Assembly: GCF_001625655.1 (NCBI RefSeq)
Contig: NZ_AUYB01000092.1
Location: 62,001-126,000 of the forward strand
Direction: 5' to 3'
Origin: Pseudoalteromonas luteoviolacea DSM 6061
GTDB lineage: Bacteria > Pseudomonadota > Gammaproteobacteria > Enterobacterales > Alteromonadaceae
Length of the DNA stretch: 64,000 nt
Shown: piece by piece, positions 25,139 to 34,007 of the stretch
Layout: every line of letters starts with the position of its first letter
Position numbering within the stretch: the stretch's first letter is position 1
Notes under the pieces: generated by a model
What the model saw: only the letters and a program-made list of their open reading frames with translations
Databases searched by the model: none
What the model was told of the DNA's origin: nothing
Translations under genes and position numbers: made by a program

Positions 25139-26182
25139 TTATTGCCATACTCCGACACTCATTTCTGACGTAAACCCAGGCCCAAAAGCCGCTAGCAAGC
25201 TTGTTTCTCCTGATTGCGCGTTCTCAAACGTGCGGCGCAGAACGTCAATCACCGCAACACTGGACGTGTTACCTGTTTCCGCAAGACAAGCGCGAGAATG
25301 CCTTACCTTATCCGGAGAAAGGGCAAGACACCTTTCTAATTCATCTAAAATTCGTCTGCCGCCAGTGTGAAATATGGTGTTATCTACATTGTTCGCGTCT
25401 AATTGCAGTTTATCCTGACAAAATGATTGCAAGTAGGGAGCGACATGCGGAATAGAGTGCATAACATCCTTGTCTAAAGAGAATTTAAAGCCCTGATTTG
25501 TAAGCTGGTACTCAATGTACGGCATGGTATCTTCGATGGTCACACTTTGATTGTGAGTGAGTTTGAGTCCCCACGTTTGATTGTCGCCACGCATCACTAC
25601 TGCGGCTGCGCCATCGGCAAATAAAGAATTACTGATAAAGTCTTGAAGTCGTCCAGCGTCTTTATGAAAGCATAAAGAAGATGTTTCCACGCAGACTATT
25701 AATACATTTCTGTCTGGCCTGTGTTCACAAAATTCAAATGCACGGCCAATTGCTGATGCGCCTGCTACACAGCCTAACTGAGCTATTGGAATTTGCTTTG
25801 TGTCTGGTCGTAAAGAGAGGCGGTTGATTAAATGTGCGGTCAGTGAGGGCATCATAAAGCCAGTACAAGAAGTGGCAATAATCATATCGATATCGTCAAC
25901 GTCTAAGCCTGCGTTGTGTATTGCCTCACGAGAGACTGTTTCCGCCATTTCAATCGCGGCATCTTGATAGATTTTGGCTCGTTCACCAAAGTCTCCCTGT
26001 TTAACGACATCAGTAAGGGGCATGATCAAGTGTCTCTTATCTACTTGAGAGTTTTGGATCATTTCAAAAGCCCGCTTTTTGTATGGGCTGTTTGGGTGGC
26101 AAACTTCGATAACGGTCATGATGTCATCAGCGTTAACTTCATAGTTAGGATAGTAAGTTGCTGGTTTGCTTAGCGTTGTCAT
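25139..26182 (-). CDS. Type III polyketide synthase (chalcone/stilbene synthase family)
   Basis: 347 residues with the complete Cys-His-Asn triad: Cys138 in QLGCVAGASAI, His272 in IFHTGGRRIL and Asn305 in ETGNTSSV. N-terminal and C-terminal thiolase-fold halves are both full length. It should condense a starter acyl-CoA with malonyl-CoA units to give a pyrone, resorcinol or phloroglucinol. No tailoring methyltransferase, oxidase, acyl-CoA ligase or exporter gene adjoins it, so the product cannot be named. Start: ATG with AAGGAG 9 nt upstream. It converges with the GntR gene, and its own promoter is the 26.2-26.7 kb gap. Confidence 0.93.
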   Translation of the reverse strand: MTTLSKPATYYPNYEVNADDIMTVIEVCHPNSPYKKRAFEMIQNSQVDKRHLIMPLTDVVKQGDFGERAKIYQDAAIEMAETVSREAIHNAGLDVDDIDMIIATSCTGFMMPSLTAHLINRLSLRPDTKQIPIAQLGCVAGASAIGRAFEFCEHRPDRNVLIVCVETSSLCFHKDAGRLQDFISNSLFADGAAAVVMRGDNQTWGLKLTHNQSVTIEDTMPYIEYQLTNQGFKFSLDKDVMHSIPHVAPYLQSFCQDKLQLDANNVDNTIFHTGGRRILDELERCLALSPDKVRHSRACLAETGNTSSVAVIDVLRRTFENAQSGETSLLAAFGPGFTSEMSVGVWQ

Positions 26183-26679
26183 GATTTATTTCTCCTTAAT
26201 TAAATGACACTAAGCAAGACCTACTGGCTGTATCTTTTATTTCACAAAATATAAAATATATTTTAACTTTGGTAATTTTTTGTATTTAACTTTCTGAAAG
26301 TAATTAAGTTTTTGAGAAAATTTAATTTTCTGAAGTTTTAAAATCAAACCCATGAAATAATTTCCCGATTTTGTGTTTTATTGTTGTTAATATCTTCATA
26401 AAAGAGTGAGTAAGATACACCGATTACCCGCAGGGTAACATAGGTTTACATTCAAAAACGCTTCTTTACCTACCTTTTCTTATCTTTTCAAAATTCCTAT
26501 CTATTTGAATTTGTTGGTTTAAATGTTTTTTTGAGAGCAGTTTTAAGGCTTTTTAATGACGCGATTTAAAAAGTGGTTTTTTATTGCGCTTTTATTAATT
26601 TTTCATTCATTTTTCCAGCCCTAATGTCTTGGGCAAGCGCCATGGCAAGTAATAACAACACCAATTTAGGAAAGTATCT
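26183..26679. other. Intergenic region between PKS and TonB receptor genes
   Basis: 497 bp, strongly AT-rich, carrying the promoters of two divergent genes. One compact inverted repeat, TTACCC-GCA-GGGTAA (26424-26438), could be an operator or small hairpin. No ORF, Fur box or TTGTATACAA site is seen. Confidence 0.5.
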
Positions 26680-29256
26680 ATGAGAAAAACTGCGTTAAGT
26701 ATCGCAATTGCGCTGTCTACGACCGCTACGGCGGTGCCTGTCTTTGCACAGGACACAGCCACAAAAATTGAAAAAATTGAGGTGACTGGGTCTCGAATCA
26801 AACGCGCCGATATGGAAACAGCTAGCCCCGTAACCTTTATTGGTGCAGACGCGATTCAGGCCAGTGGTGCAGTCACTATCGATGATGTTTTACAAGATAT
26901 TACTGCAGCTGCAGGCGCAATGACCAATCCGGGTGTGAACAATGGCTCGGGCGGTAATGCCAGTATAAATTTACGAGGGTTAGGCTCTCAGCGTACATTG
27001 GTTTTGGTCAATGGTAGAAGAATGATTAACTCAGGTACGGGGGCTGCTTCCACCGTAGATTTAAATACTATTCCTGTTGCCATGATTAAACATATTGAAG
27101 TTTTAAAAGATGGCGCCTCGGCGGTGTATGGGACGGATGCAGTTGCAGGTGTCGTTAACATTATTTTAAAAGATGATTTTGAAGGCGCAGAGCTTAATGC
27201 CCAAACGGGGATCTCTGGAGAGGGAGATGCTGAGCAACACAATGTTGACTTGACCGTTGGCACAAGCTTTGACCGAGGCAATATGGTATTCGGCATTCAA
27301 TATATGGAAAGAGGATCTGCTAGTCAAGCCGATAGAGACTTCTCTAAGTGCCCAATTACTGAAACGGACAATGGATCTAAACTTACCTGCGGTGGCTCTA
27401 CGATAACCCCTAATGGCCATTTGTATTTGGAAAATGGAAAAGAGCTGCAAGGCGATAAAGATGGTAATTATGCAGAATACAATCCTGCAACTGATCCATA
27501 CAATTACGCAGCCGAAAGCTACCTTTACACACCAATGCAGCGTTTAAACATAACGGGCAACCTAAACTATGAGCTCAATGACAATGCCACCTTGTTTACT
27601 GAAGCAATGTACTCCAAACGTTGGTCAGAACAGCAAATGGCTGCACAACCGGTATGGTTTGATTTTACCTATACGGAAGCGATGGGCGATGATTTGCTAG
27701 AGCATGGTGCTGAATATGGAGACACAATTCACTACCGTCGCCGCATGACTGACACAGGTACACGGGATTTTGCCCAAGTAGTTGATACCGTAAGAACAGT
27801 TGTCGGTGTCGAAGGGTTACTGTCAAATGATTGGAGTTGGGATGTAGCGGTTAACTTTGGTCGTAACGACTCTGTAGACAAACTGTCAAATTTACACAAT
27901 ATCGGCAGTCTGACAGAGGACATCGAACTTGGTAATTTTAACCCGTTAGATCAAAGTTCTTGGTCTGCGGATAATATGACTGACTACATTTACACTGAGC
28001 AAAATACTGGTGGTAGTCAGATGCTAAATCTGAGCGCATCTCTTGCTGGTGAGCTATTCGAGTTACCAGCAGGCTACCTTGGGTTTGCAACCGGGGTTGA
28101 AAAGCGCACCGAAAAAGCTTGGTATACTCCGGATTCATTGACCTCTCAAGGGTTAGCTAATGATCCTAAAGTAGAGCCAACGAGTGGTTCTTATGATGTT
28201 AACGAAGCATTTATAGAGTTTGCAATTCCTGTATTGGCGGATGTGCCATTTGCACAAAACTTAGACTTAAGTGCTGCTGTTCGTGCATTTGATTATTCTA
28301 GCTTTGGCAGTGATTCAACGTGGAAGTTAGGCTTTACGTGGAAGCTTAATGACCAACTAATGTTTAGAGGGGTTAAATCAACAGCGTTTAGAGCGCCCAC
28401 GGTTGATGAGCTGTATGGCGGTAAGTCTCCATCTTTTGAGCAAATATCGCACCCTCTACTTGATAGTCAAGCCGAGGTCATTGTTGGTGGTAACGCTAAT
28501 CTGACTCCTGAAGAGGCCGATACACTGACATTTGGGCTTGTCTATGAACCTAGTTTTATTGAAGGTCTATCACTGACGGTAGATTACTACGACATAGCCA
28601 TCACCAATGCAATAAGTGAAGTAAACAATCAATATATCGTTGATAACTGTGTCGACAGCTCTGGTAATTTAATTAACCAAGGCTCCGCTGTTTGCCAGTC
28701 AGCAAATATACAAATCGCGAATGGTAAAGCGACGTTCAATAACCAGTTACAAAACATAGGTGACGAGACCACGCAAGGTTATGACATCAATATTGCCTAT
28801 AACTTTGAAGCAATGGGTCTAAATTGGCGCGCTGGGTTAGATACTTCGATTTTGAACGAGCGTACCATCACGATGGCAGGAGAAACCATTGATTACACAG
28901 GGCTTATTACTTCTGGTTTAGGTAGTTATGCAGACATTAAATCGAGCTTTAACTTAGCGGTTAAATCTGATGTATGGGCAGCAAATTACAAGGTGAGATA
29001 TTTATCGTCGATGGATAGTTTTGCATGTCTGGATAATCCGAGTAGCTGCTACGCACCAAGCGTTCCAAGTATTGTATATCACGATATTTCAGGAAGTTAC
29101 TTTGTTAATGACAGTATGAAACTGACAGCGGGGATCAATAACTTATTTGACAAGCAACCTCCGTACTATACAGGTAACAATGACTCAAATACTGACCCTT
29201 ACACCTACGATACGTTAGGTCGCTATGTTTACGCCGGTATGAATATTAAGTTCTAA
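26680..29256 (+). CDS. TonB-dependent outer-membrane receptor
   Basis: 858 residues. The signal peptide ends about VFAQ. A TonB-box-like stretch (KIEKIEVTGSRIKR) follows, then a plug domain (SPVTFIGADAIQ to GVVNIILKDDF), then a 22-strand barrel region with the C-terminal aromatic signature ending GMNIKF. The GSRIKRADMETASPV opening is typical of the large TonB receptor group in Alteromonadales that imports peptides, sugars or other organic substrates. The ligand is not determinable. Start: ATG with AGGAAAG 7 nt upstream. Single gene with its own terminator; no shared operator with the hydroxyproline genes. Confidence 0.93.
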   Translation: MRKTALSIAIALSTTATAVPVFAQDTATKIEKIEVTGSRIKRADMETASPVTFIGADAIQASGAVTIDDVLQDITAAAGAMTNPGVNNGSGGNASINLRGLGSQRTLVLVNGRRMINSGTGAASTVDLNTIPVAMIKHIEVLKDGASAVYGTDAVAGVVNIILKDDFEGAELNAQTGISGEGDAEQHNVDLTVGTSFDRGNMVFGIQYMERGSASQADRDFSKCPITETDNGSKLTCGGSTITPNGHLYLENGKELQGDKDGNYAEYNPATDPYNYAAESYLYTPMQRLNITGNLNYELNDNATLFTEAMYSKRWSEQQMAAQPVWFDFTYTEAMGDDLLEHGAEYGDTIHYRRRMTDTGTRDFAQVVDTVRTVVGVEGLLSNDWSWDVAVNFGRNDSVDKLSNLHNIGSLTEDIELGNFNPLDQSSWSADNMTDYIYTEQNTGGSQMLNLSASLAGELFELPAGYLGFATGVEKRTEKAWYTPDSLTSQGLANDPKVEPTSGSYDVNEAFIEFAIPVLADVPFAQNLDLSAAVRAFDYSSFGSDSTWKLGFTWKLNDQLMFRGVKSTAFRAPTVDELYGGKSPSFEQISHPLLDSQAEVIVGGNANLTPEEADTLTFGLVYEPSFIEGLSLTVDYYDIAITNAISEVNNQYIVDNCVDSSGNLINQGSAVCQSANIQIANGKATFNNQLQNIGDETTQGYDINIAYNFEAMGLNWRAGLDTSILNERTITMAGETIDYTGLITSGLGSYADIKSSFNLAVKSDVWAANYKVRYLSSMDSFACLDNPSSCYAPSVPSIVYHDISGSYFVNDSMKLTAGINNLFDKQPPYYTGNNDSNTDPYTYDTLGRYVYAGMNIKF

Positions 29257-29300
29257 TACAAACCCGACTTTAGTTGTTCACACTCTCTTTAGAGAACGCC

Positions 29301-29336
29301 AAAGGGCTCACATGTTTATGTGGCCCTTTTTTGTTT
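29301..29336 (+). terminator. Terminator of TonB receptor gene
   Basis: AAAGGGC...GCCCTTT stem extended by CACAT/ATGTG with one bulge, followed by a T-run. Confidence 0.8.
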
Positions 29337-29437
29337 TAAAGCAAAAATCTTAAGATTCATAGCTGATAAGTTATGCAGTTGTGTAAGTCGCTGCTAGCTT
29401 TATAAAGGTAAACGAAATAAACAAAGGTGGATAATTT

Positions 29438-31033
29438 GTGGAAGCAGCTAAGTTGCCCAGTGATGAAAGTGAACGACTGAAATCACTGCTTGATTACGAC
29501 GTACTAGACACGGAAGCGGAGCACTGCTTTGATGAGTTAACGCAATTGGCATCTCAAATTTGTGAAGCACCTATTGCTTTGGTGAGTTTGTTAGATAGTC
29601 ATCGTCAATGGTTCAAGTCAAAAGTTGGATTAGACGCGACAGAAACCCCAAGAGAGTTTGCTTTATGTGGCCATGCAATTCTACAAGATGAAGTATTTGA
29701 AGTGTGCGACGCCTCGGCGGATGTGCGATTTTTTGATAACCCCCTTGTAACCGGAGGGCCAAAAATTCGTTTCTATGCTGGTACGCCCTTGAGAACTTTT
29801 TCAGGCCAAGCTATAGGTACCTTGTGTGTTATCAATACCAAACCAATGAAGCTTAGTGCTCTGCAAAGGGATACTTTAACAATTTTAGGCAGGCAAGTTA
29901 TTGCACAGCTTGAATTAAGAAAAAGAATTAAAGACATGTCCAAAGCCAATGAAGCTAAGGATGAATTTTTATCAAATATTAGCCACGAGTTACGTACGCC
30001 TTTAAATGCAATAGTCGGGTTTAGTGAATTACTCATGCAGCCCGAAAGTCAAGTTGCTCTAAATGAACCGCAAAAAAGTCACATAAAGAACATAGATTTT
30101 GGTTCAAAGCAGTTGCTTGCCATAGTCAATTCAGTATTGGATCTTGAAAAAATTGATGCAGGTAAAATGGATCTGCAACTGGAGCCGATAGAGATCTCAA
30201 CTTTGATTAATGATGTGCTTGCGATGATGAAGGTTAGCGCCGAGCATGCGCAAGTAAAATTAATACTGATTCTATCAGCAGAGTTACAAGGTATATCTTT
30301 AAATATAGATAAAACAAAAATAACTCAAGTGCTTTGTAATCTGCTGAGTAATGCTATTAAGCATACAGCTCAGGAGCAAGAAGTTAGGCTCTGTGCGCAA
30401 CTTGTGGACCAGCAACTTGTTATTAAGGTGATCGATCAAGGTGCAGGTATTAGTGATAAAGATCAACGACTTTTATTTGATAAATATCGCCAAGTTGGAG
30501 CGGTTAAAAAAGAGGGAACAGGCCTTGGGTTATGTATTTGTAAAGGGCTGTTAGCGCTCATGGGCGGGACTATTCGACTGGAAAGTAAGTTAGGTGAAGG
30601 AACTAAGGTATCAATTACTTTGCCTGCGCACACGGTAAATACAACGGAAAAAATAGCGTATGTAGAGGAGAAGAGCATATGTGACCGCCATGTATGTGTG
30701 GTGGAAGATAATCCTCTAAATCAAGTGCTAATGCAGACTATTTTGAATCAAATCGAATGTCGTTTTGAGATATTTGACTGTGCCGAGCGTCTATTTGAAA
30801 GCCCATTTTTAAAACAGTTTGATATCTGTTTTATGGATATCAATTTACCTGGGATGTCTGGTATTGAAGCACAGAAAAAGTTAAAAGCTGATGTTCCGTC
30901 GATGCCTGTCTTTGCTGTGACTGCGGACATATTTCGAGAGCGTGAGCTCAACAGCTTGTTCGATGGAGTGATCGCAAAACCTTATCGTAAAGTACAGATT
31001 GTAGATGTGCTTAAAAAAAGAACGGTGTCTTAA
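29438..31033 (+). CDS. GAF-domain hybrid histidine kinase
   Basis: 531 residues, no membrane segments. Domain order: GAF (about 20-165, with the ALCGHAIL, FYAGTPLRT and IGTLCVI signatures); HisKA with H-box SNISHELRTPLNA; HATPase_c with N-box NLLSNAIKHT, G1 DQGAGIS and G2 GTGLGLCICKG; C-terminal receiver with predicted phospho-Asp in FMDINLPG and Lys in AKPY. Cytoplasmic sensor; the GAF ligand is unknown. Start: GTG at 29438 with AAGGTGGA 7 nt upstream. The response-regulator gene follows after 71 bp on the same strand and is its likely partner. Confidence 0.93.
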   Translation: MEAAKLPSDESERLKSLLDYDVLDTEAEHCFDELTQLASQICEAPIALVSLLDSHRQWFKSKVGLDATETPREFALCGHAILQDEVFEVCDASADVRFFDNPLVTGGPKIRFYAGTPLRTFSGQAIGTLCVINTKPMKLSALQRDTLTILGRQVIAQLELRKRIKDMSKANEAKDEFLSNISHELRTPLNAIVGFSELLMQPESQVALNEPQKSHIKNIDFGSKQLLAIVNSVLDLEKIDAGKMDLQLEPIEISTLINDVLAMMKVSAEHAQVKLILILSAELQGISLNIDKTKITQVLCNLLSNAIKHTAQEQEVRLCAQLVDQQLVIKVIDQGAGISDKDQRLLFDKYRQVGAVKKEGTGLGLCICKGLLALMGGTIRLESKLGEGTKVSITLPAHTVNTTEKIAYVEEKSICDRHVCVVEDNPLNQVLMQTILNQIECRFEIFDCAERLFESPFLKQFDICFMDINLPGMSGIEAQKKLKADVPSMPVFAVTADIFRERELNSLFDGVIAKPYRKVQIVDVLKKRTVS

Positions 31034-31104
31034 TCAACTGAGGCGCGTGTTTTTTAATTTTCGGTCTATATTGTGGTTAGGCTAGTGTATAAAAAGGACC
31101 TAAA

Positions 31105-32217
31105 ATGACGATACGTGTTTTAGTAATTGATGATGATAAAACTTACAGAGCATTATTACAGCAAACTTTTAGTGAGTATGATGTCTCTGTGGCTTGCAGT
31201 GGCGAAGAGGGTATTACAGTTGCAACGCGATTGAAACCCCATGTCATATTGCTTGATATTGTTATGGAAGGCATTGATGGTTACGCCACTTGTTGCGAGC
31301 TCAGAAAAGTCGAACATTTAAGCCATACGCCGATTGTGTTTATCTCTAATCTGTCCTCTTCTGATTGCAGACTTAAAGCATTTGAAATCGGCGCCAATGA
31401 TTATGTTTGCAAAACTACTCACCCCGACAAGCTCAAAGCAAAAGTGGTTGATATTTTAGAAGCGGACCACGACTATTTTGAAGCGCATGCAGATATTGCT
31501 GAAAAAGAGTCGTTATTATTAGACTTACAGCGGCAAAATGCGTGTATGAAGTCAATTAGTCTATTTATGCAAGCAACACACTTTTGCAGTGACTTTAACG
31601 CCTTACAAAGAGTTTTCATCAACACGATGGCAAACCTTGATATGCGTGCAGTGGTACATTTTAAAGGGCGAGAACAATTTGGTAGCACTTCAGGCAATGT
31701 TGCCAAACTTGAGCGGGAACTGCTGTTGCACCATGAAGATTTTGAGCGTATTCACCAATTCGAACATGGCCCTATGGTGTTCAATTGGGGTAATAGCATC
31801 CTGTTGGTCAAAAATGTCGGTGAACTGACAGATATTTGCTCTCATGTAATGGATGCGCTGGAGTTGGCTATAAGCAATCTCAGTCGCAGAGCGGACATGG
31901 TCGCACAAATTTTGTCTATCGAGAAAACCAACAAAGAGATACTGGCTAATTTGAAAAGCGCCAAGTCGCAGTCTAGCCGCGAGTTAAAGACACAGCTGTT
32001 TGATTCTGGCTTGATCTCACAATTTGATTTACAAGATGAGAATGACCTAGACGAGTTGATCGCCAGCTCTAGCGATAGCTTAGTGGGGTTAATCGAAGAA
32101 TTTGGCGACAATGCGGAAAAAATCAGCGCTATTTTAGGGAGTTTGAAAAAGCCACCTCAAGAGCTGCGTTTCTTGTTCAAGGAGCATGCGGCAAAATCAG
32201 ATACAACCTTGTTTTAA
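31105..32217 (+). CDS. Response regulator, REC plus unrecognised C-terminal domain (paralogue of 1221-2390)
   Basis: 370 residues. Receiver domain: DD pair in LVIDDDKT, predicted phospho-Asp51 in LLDIVMEG and Lys103. The usual Pro after that Lys is Thr (VCKTTH), an atypical receiver feature. After a helical linker the C-terminal 240 residues have no named domain. They line up in layout with the regulator at 1221-2390: a short helix with QATHF versus QQASHY, a beta-rich middle, and a long helical tail. Start: ATG with AAGGA 6 nt upstream. Probably cotranscribed with the GAF hybrid kinase. Confidence 0.87.
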   Translation: MTIRVLVIDDDKTYRALLQQTFSEYDVSVACSGEEGITVATRLKPHVILLDIVMEGIDGYATCCELRKVEHLSHTPIVFISNLSSSDCRLKAFEIGANDYVCKTTHPDKLKAKVVDILEADHDYFEAHADIAEKESLLLDLQRQNACMKSISLFMQATHFCSDFNALQRVFINTMANLDMRAVVHFKGREQFGSTSGNVAKLERELLLHHEDFERIHQFEHGPMVFNWGNSILLVKNVGELTDICSHVMDALELAISNLSRRADMVAQILSIEKTNKEILANLKSAKSQSSRELKTQLFDSGLISQFDLQDENDLDELIASSSDSLVGLIEEFGDNAEKISAILGSLKKPPQELRFLFKEHAAKSDTTLF

Positions 32218-32249
32218 CTTTGGCCATTAGGCCTATTTATCTATCAAAT

Positions 32250-32285
32250 GCTATCAATGCAATCATGCATTGGTAGCCACTTTAA
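32250..32285 (+). terminator. Hairpin after response-regulator gene
   Basis: Arms GCTATCAATGCA (32250-32261) and TGCATTGGTAGC (32266-32277) with one G-T pair and a 4-base loop; the T-tract is short, so termination is likely but not certain. Confidence 0.55.
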
Positions 32286-32356
32286 ATTAAATTTAATTTA
32301 AATCTGTTTAAAATCAAATGGTTAGCTTTTTATTTAAAATAAATCCATGATAGATT

Positions 32357-32385
32357 CTTGAAAAGCAAGTGGTGTGTCCATAGAT
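32357..32385 (+). promoter_or_regulatory. Sigma-32-type heat-shock promoter of ibpA
   Basis: CTTGAAA (32357-32363), 14 bp spacer, then CCATAGAT (32378-32385), close to the known CTTGAAA/CCCCATNT heat-shock pattern. An AT-rich tract lies just upstream. Confidence 0.7.
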
Positions 32386-32394
32386 ATGTTTATG

Positions 32395-32501
32395 AGGTCG
32401 CCAAATGGGACCTGAAATTAAATTAACTATATGTTTTTAAAGGATTTTACCGCTCATTTAGAGGGTAAATAGCAATGTTATCGCTTAACGAGGATATTAT
32501 T
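32395..32501 (+). promoter_or_regulatory. ROSE-like RNA thermometer in the ibpA 5' UTR
   Basis: Three successive hairpins can be drawn: 32395-32413 (AGGTC.CC with GGGACCT), 32446-32469 (TTTACC with GGTAAA), and a last one in which TCGCT (32481-32485) faces the Shine-Dalgarno AGGA (32491-32494). U(U/C)GCU opposite the Shine-Dalgarno is the hallmark of ROSE elements in small heat-shock gene leaders. Confidence 0.6.
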
Positions 32502-32951
32502 ATGCGTACAGTAGACTTATCACCACTTTATCGTTCATTTATTGGCCTAGACCACTTAGCTTCATTAATGGACTCCGCCCAAAGAAGTTCGGAAAAGCAA
32601 TCAGGTTTTCCTCCTTACAATATTGAAGCACTGGATGAAGATAAGTATCAAATTACTATGGCGGTAGCGGGCTTTTCAGAGCAAGAGCTATCGCTACAAT
32701 CGGAAAATAATACGCTTATTGTAACGGGTGAAAAAAGCAATAAAGATGCGCAACAAGAAAGAAAATTCATCCACCAAGGCATCGCAGAGCGTAATTTCGA
32801 GCGAAAATTCCAACTGGGCGACCATATAAAAGTTTTGGGCGCGGAGCTAGAAAATGGGCTGTTGGTTATTGACTTAGAACGTGAAGTTCCAGAAGCAATG
32901 AAACCGAGAAAGATTGAGATTGGTTCTGGTAAGCTAATCGAAAATAGCTAA
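32502..32951 (+). CDS. ibpA: Small heat-shock protein IbpA (Hsp20 family)
   Basis: 149 residues. The N-terminus MRTVDLSPLYRSFIGLDHLASLMD is the classic IbpA/IbpB start, followed by an alpha-crystallin domain (about 35-125: YNIEALDEDKYQITMAVAGF through GLLVIDLEREVPEAMKPRKI). ATP-independent holdase binding aggregating proteins. I chose the ATG at 32502 because it matches the family start and has GAGGA 7 nt upstream; an ATG nine codons earlier would swallow the ROSE-like hairpin. Heat control is suggested at both the promoter and the RNA level. Confidence 0.95.
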   Translation: MRTVDLSPLYRSFIGLDHLASLMDSAQRSSEKQSGFPPYNIEALDEDKYQITMAVAGFSEQELSLQSENNTLIVTGEKSNKDAQQERKFIHQGIAERNFERKFQLGDHIKVLGAELENGLLVIDLEREVPEAMKPRKIEIGSGKLIENS

Positions 32952-32986
32952 ATTCTCCTAGTGACTTGTTGTTAAGTTTCCAACCA

Positions 32987-33008
32987 GCCGCCTTCGGGCG
33001 GCTTTTTT
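32987..33008 (+). terminator. Terminator of ibpA
   Basis: GCCGCC-TTCG-GGCGGC tetraloop hairpin (32987-33002) followed by six T. Confidence 0.9.
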
Positions 33009-33017
33009 GCTAATAAT

Positions 33018-33311
33018 TTAGTTCGTTGCTTTTTGCTTATGCCACAAAGCGTACGCTTCACTAACTCTTTCATCTTGTTCAAAGTTTTCTATCATTCTCG
33101 ATTTAAACATGCCAGGGCTTTGTGCCACTTGGCGCGCTAGATCATCTAAAATCTCTTCGCCATATGCTTCATATAACTGAATTTCTCTCGTGATAAGTCT
33201 AACTTCATAGGAGATAAACGAGCGGCCTGAGCCTGCAACTGAGAAAATATATTCATTATCATCGCGCAGGAGTGTCCAGCTATAGGGTTTTTGAGCTAAT
33301 ACTTCCAACAT
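33018..33311 (-). CDS. Small conserved hypothetical protein
   Basis: 97 residues, soluble, no signal peptide. The first half looks beta-rich (YSWTLLRDDNEYIFSVAGSGRSFISYEVRLI), the second half helical. No family recognised. Start: ATG at 33311 has GTGGAG 4-5 nt upstream; an in-frame codon 16 residues earlier lacks one. It ends against the ibpA terminator on the opposite strand and stands alone. Confidence 0.75.
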   Translation of the reverse strand: MLEVLAQKPYSWTLLRDDNEYIFSVAGSGRSFISYEVRLITREIQLYEAYGEEILDDLARQVAQSPGMFKSRMIENFEQDERVSEAYALWHKQKATN

Positions 33312-33425
33312 TGTGCTCCACTTTGATTGTGTAAAAATACGCCGTTGATAAAGTATCATAAATGCGTAGGCAGCGTTAAGGTTTCTAGGTGGGGTGATAG
33401 AAGCGCATTACTAGCGCCTCTTGTA

Positions 33426-34007
33426 TCACAAGTAAAAGGCACTCATTTTCGGTGCGAAGGGGTGTAATAGGCTTGCTATCTCGCTGCGAGTTTCGATGGG
33501 TTTATTTTGACTTAATTTAAACTGACCATTCATTTGTAAAATATTCAGTTCAAAGAAAAATAAGTTTTTACACATAGCGACTAGCTGTTTCTGGGGCACA
33601 GCGCTAAGTTGCCATGGCTGAGACTTGTCTTCAAAAGCCAACAACATGTGCTCTAATAGCTGAACCTGATTGGTAAACTCTTCCACTACTTTGAGTGTCG
33701 CTTGAATATGGACTGTTGCATAATCCCAAGTAGGCAGCTTTATTCCTTTGACCTGAGCGGGAGAAAGGTACGTGTCAGGGCCATGGAAAACACAGTGAAT
33801 TTGCTTACCCACAAAATGCTTCAATGGATTTGTAGGATTAGCATGGCCAAGTAGTGTATTAGAATCGCGACATAGGCTTAGCGGCATGTGGCAGCTGTGA
33901 ATATCATTGTCATACTGGCAAAACAGTGTAGCGAGCGGATGCTGTTCAATGAGGTCAAATAGCTTTTCGGTATTTTGTTCAATATAGTCTTGTGGCGGAT
34001 AGCTCAT
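33426..34007 (-). CDS. PaiB-like FMN-binding negative transcriptional regulator
   Basis: 193 residues of the PaiB family. The opening is YPPQDYIEQNTEKLFDLIEQHPLATLF; the middle HANPTNPLKHF and the VFHGPDTYLSPAQV block followed by PTWDYATVHIQA are the family's FMN-binding split-barrel signature. Bacillus PaiB is known to affect sporulation and protease genes together with the acetyltransferase PaiA. Here too an acetyltransferase gene is directly upstream, overlapping by ATGA, so the two are translationally coupled. Start 34007 has GGAGG 7 nt before it. Confidence 0.88.
   Translation of the reverse strand: MSYPPQDYIEQNTEKLFDLIEQHPLATLFCQYDNDIHSCHMPLSLCRDSNTLLGHANPTNPLKHFVGKQIHCVFHGPDTYLSPAQVKGIKLPTWDYATVHIQATLKVVEEFTNQVQLLEHMLLAFEDKSQPWQLSAVPQKQLVAMCKNLFFFELNILQMNGQFKLSQNKPIETRSEIASLLHPFAPKMSAFYL

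Noticed and set aside
25139..29256. Polyketide synthase and TonB receptor as one biosynthetic-uptake cluster
   Set aside because: They are divergent, 500 bp apart, with no tailoring or transport genes; shared function is not supported.
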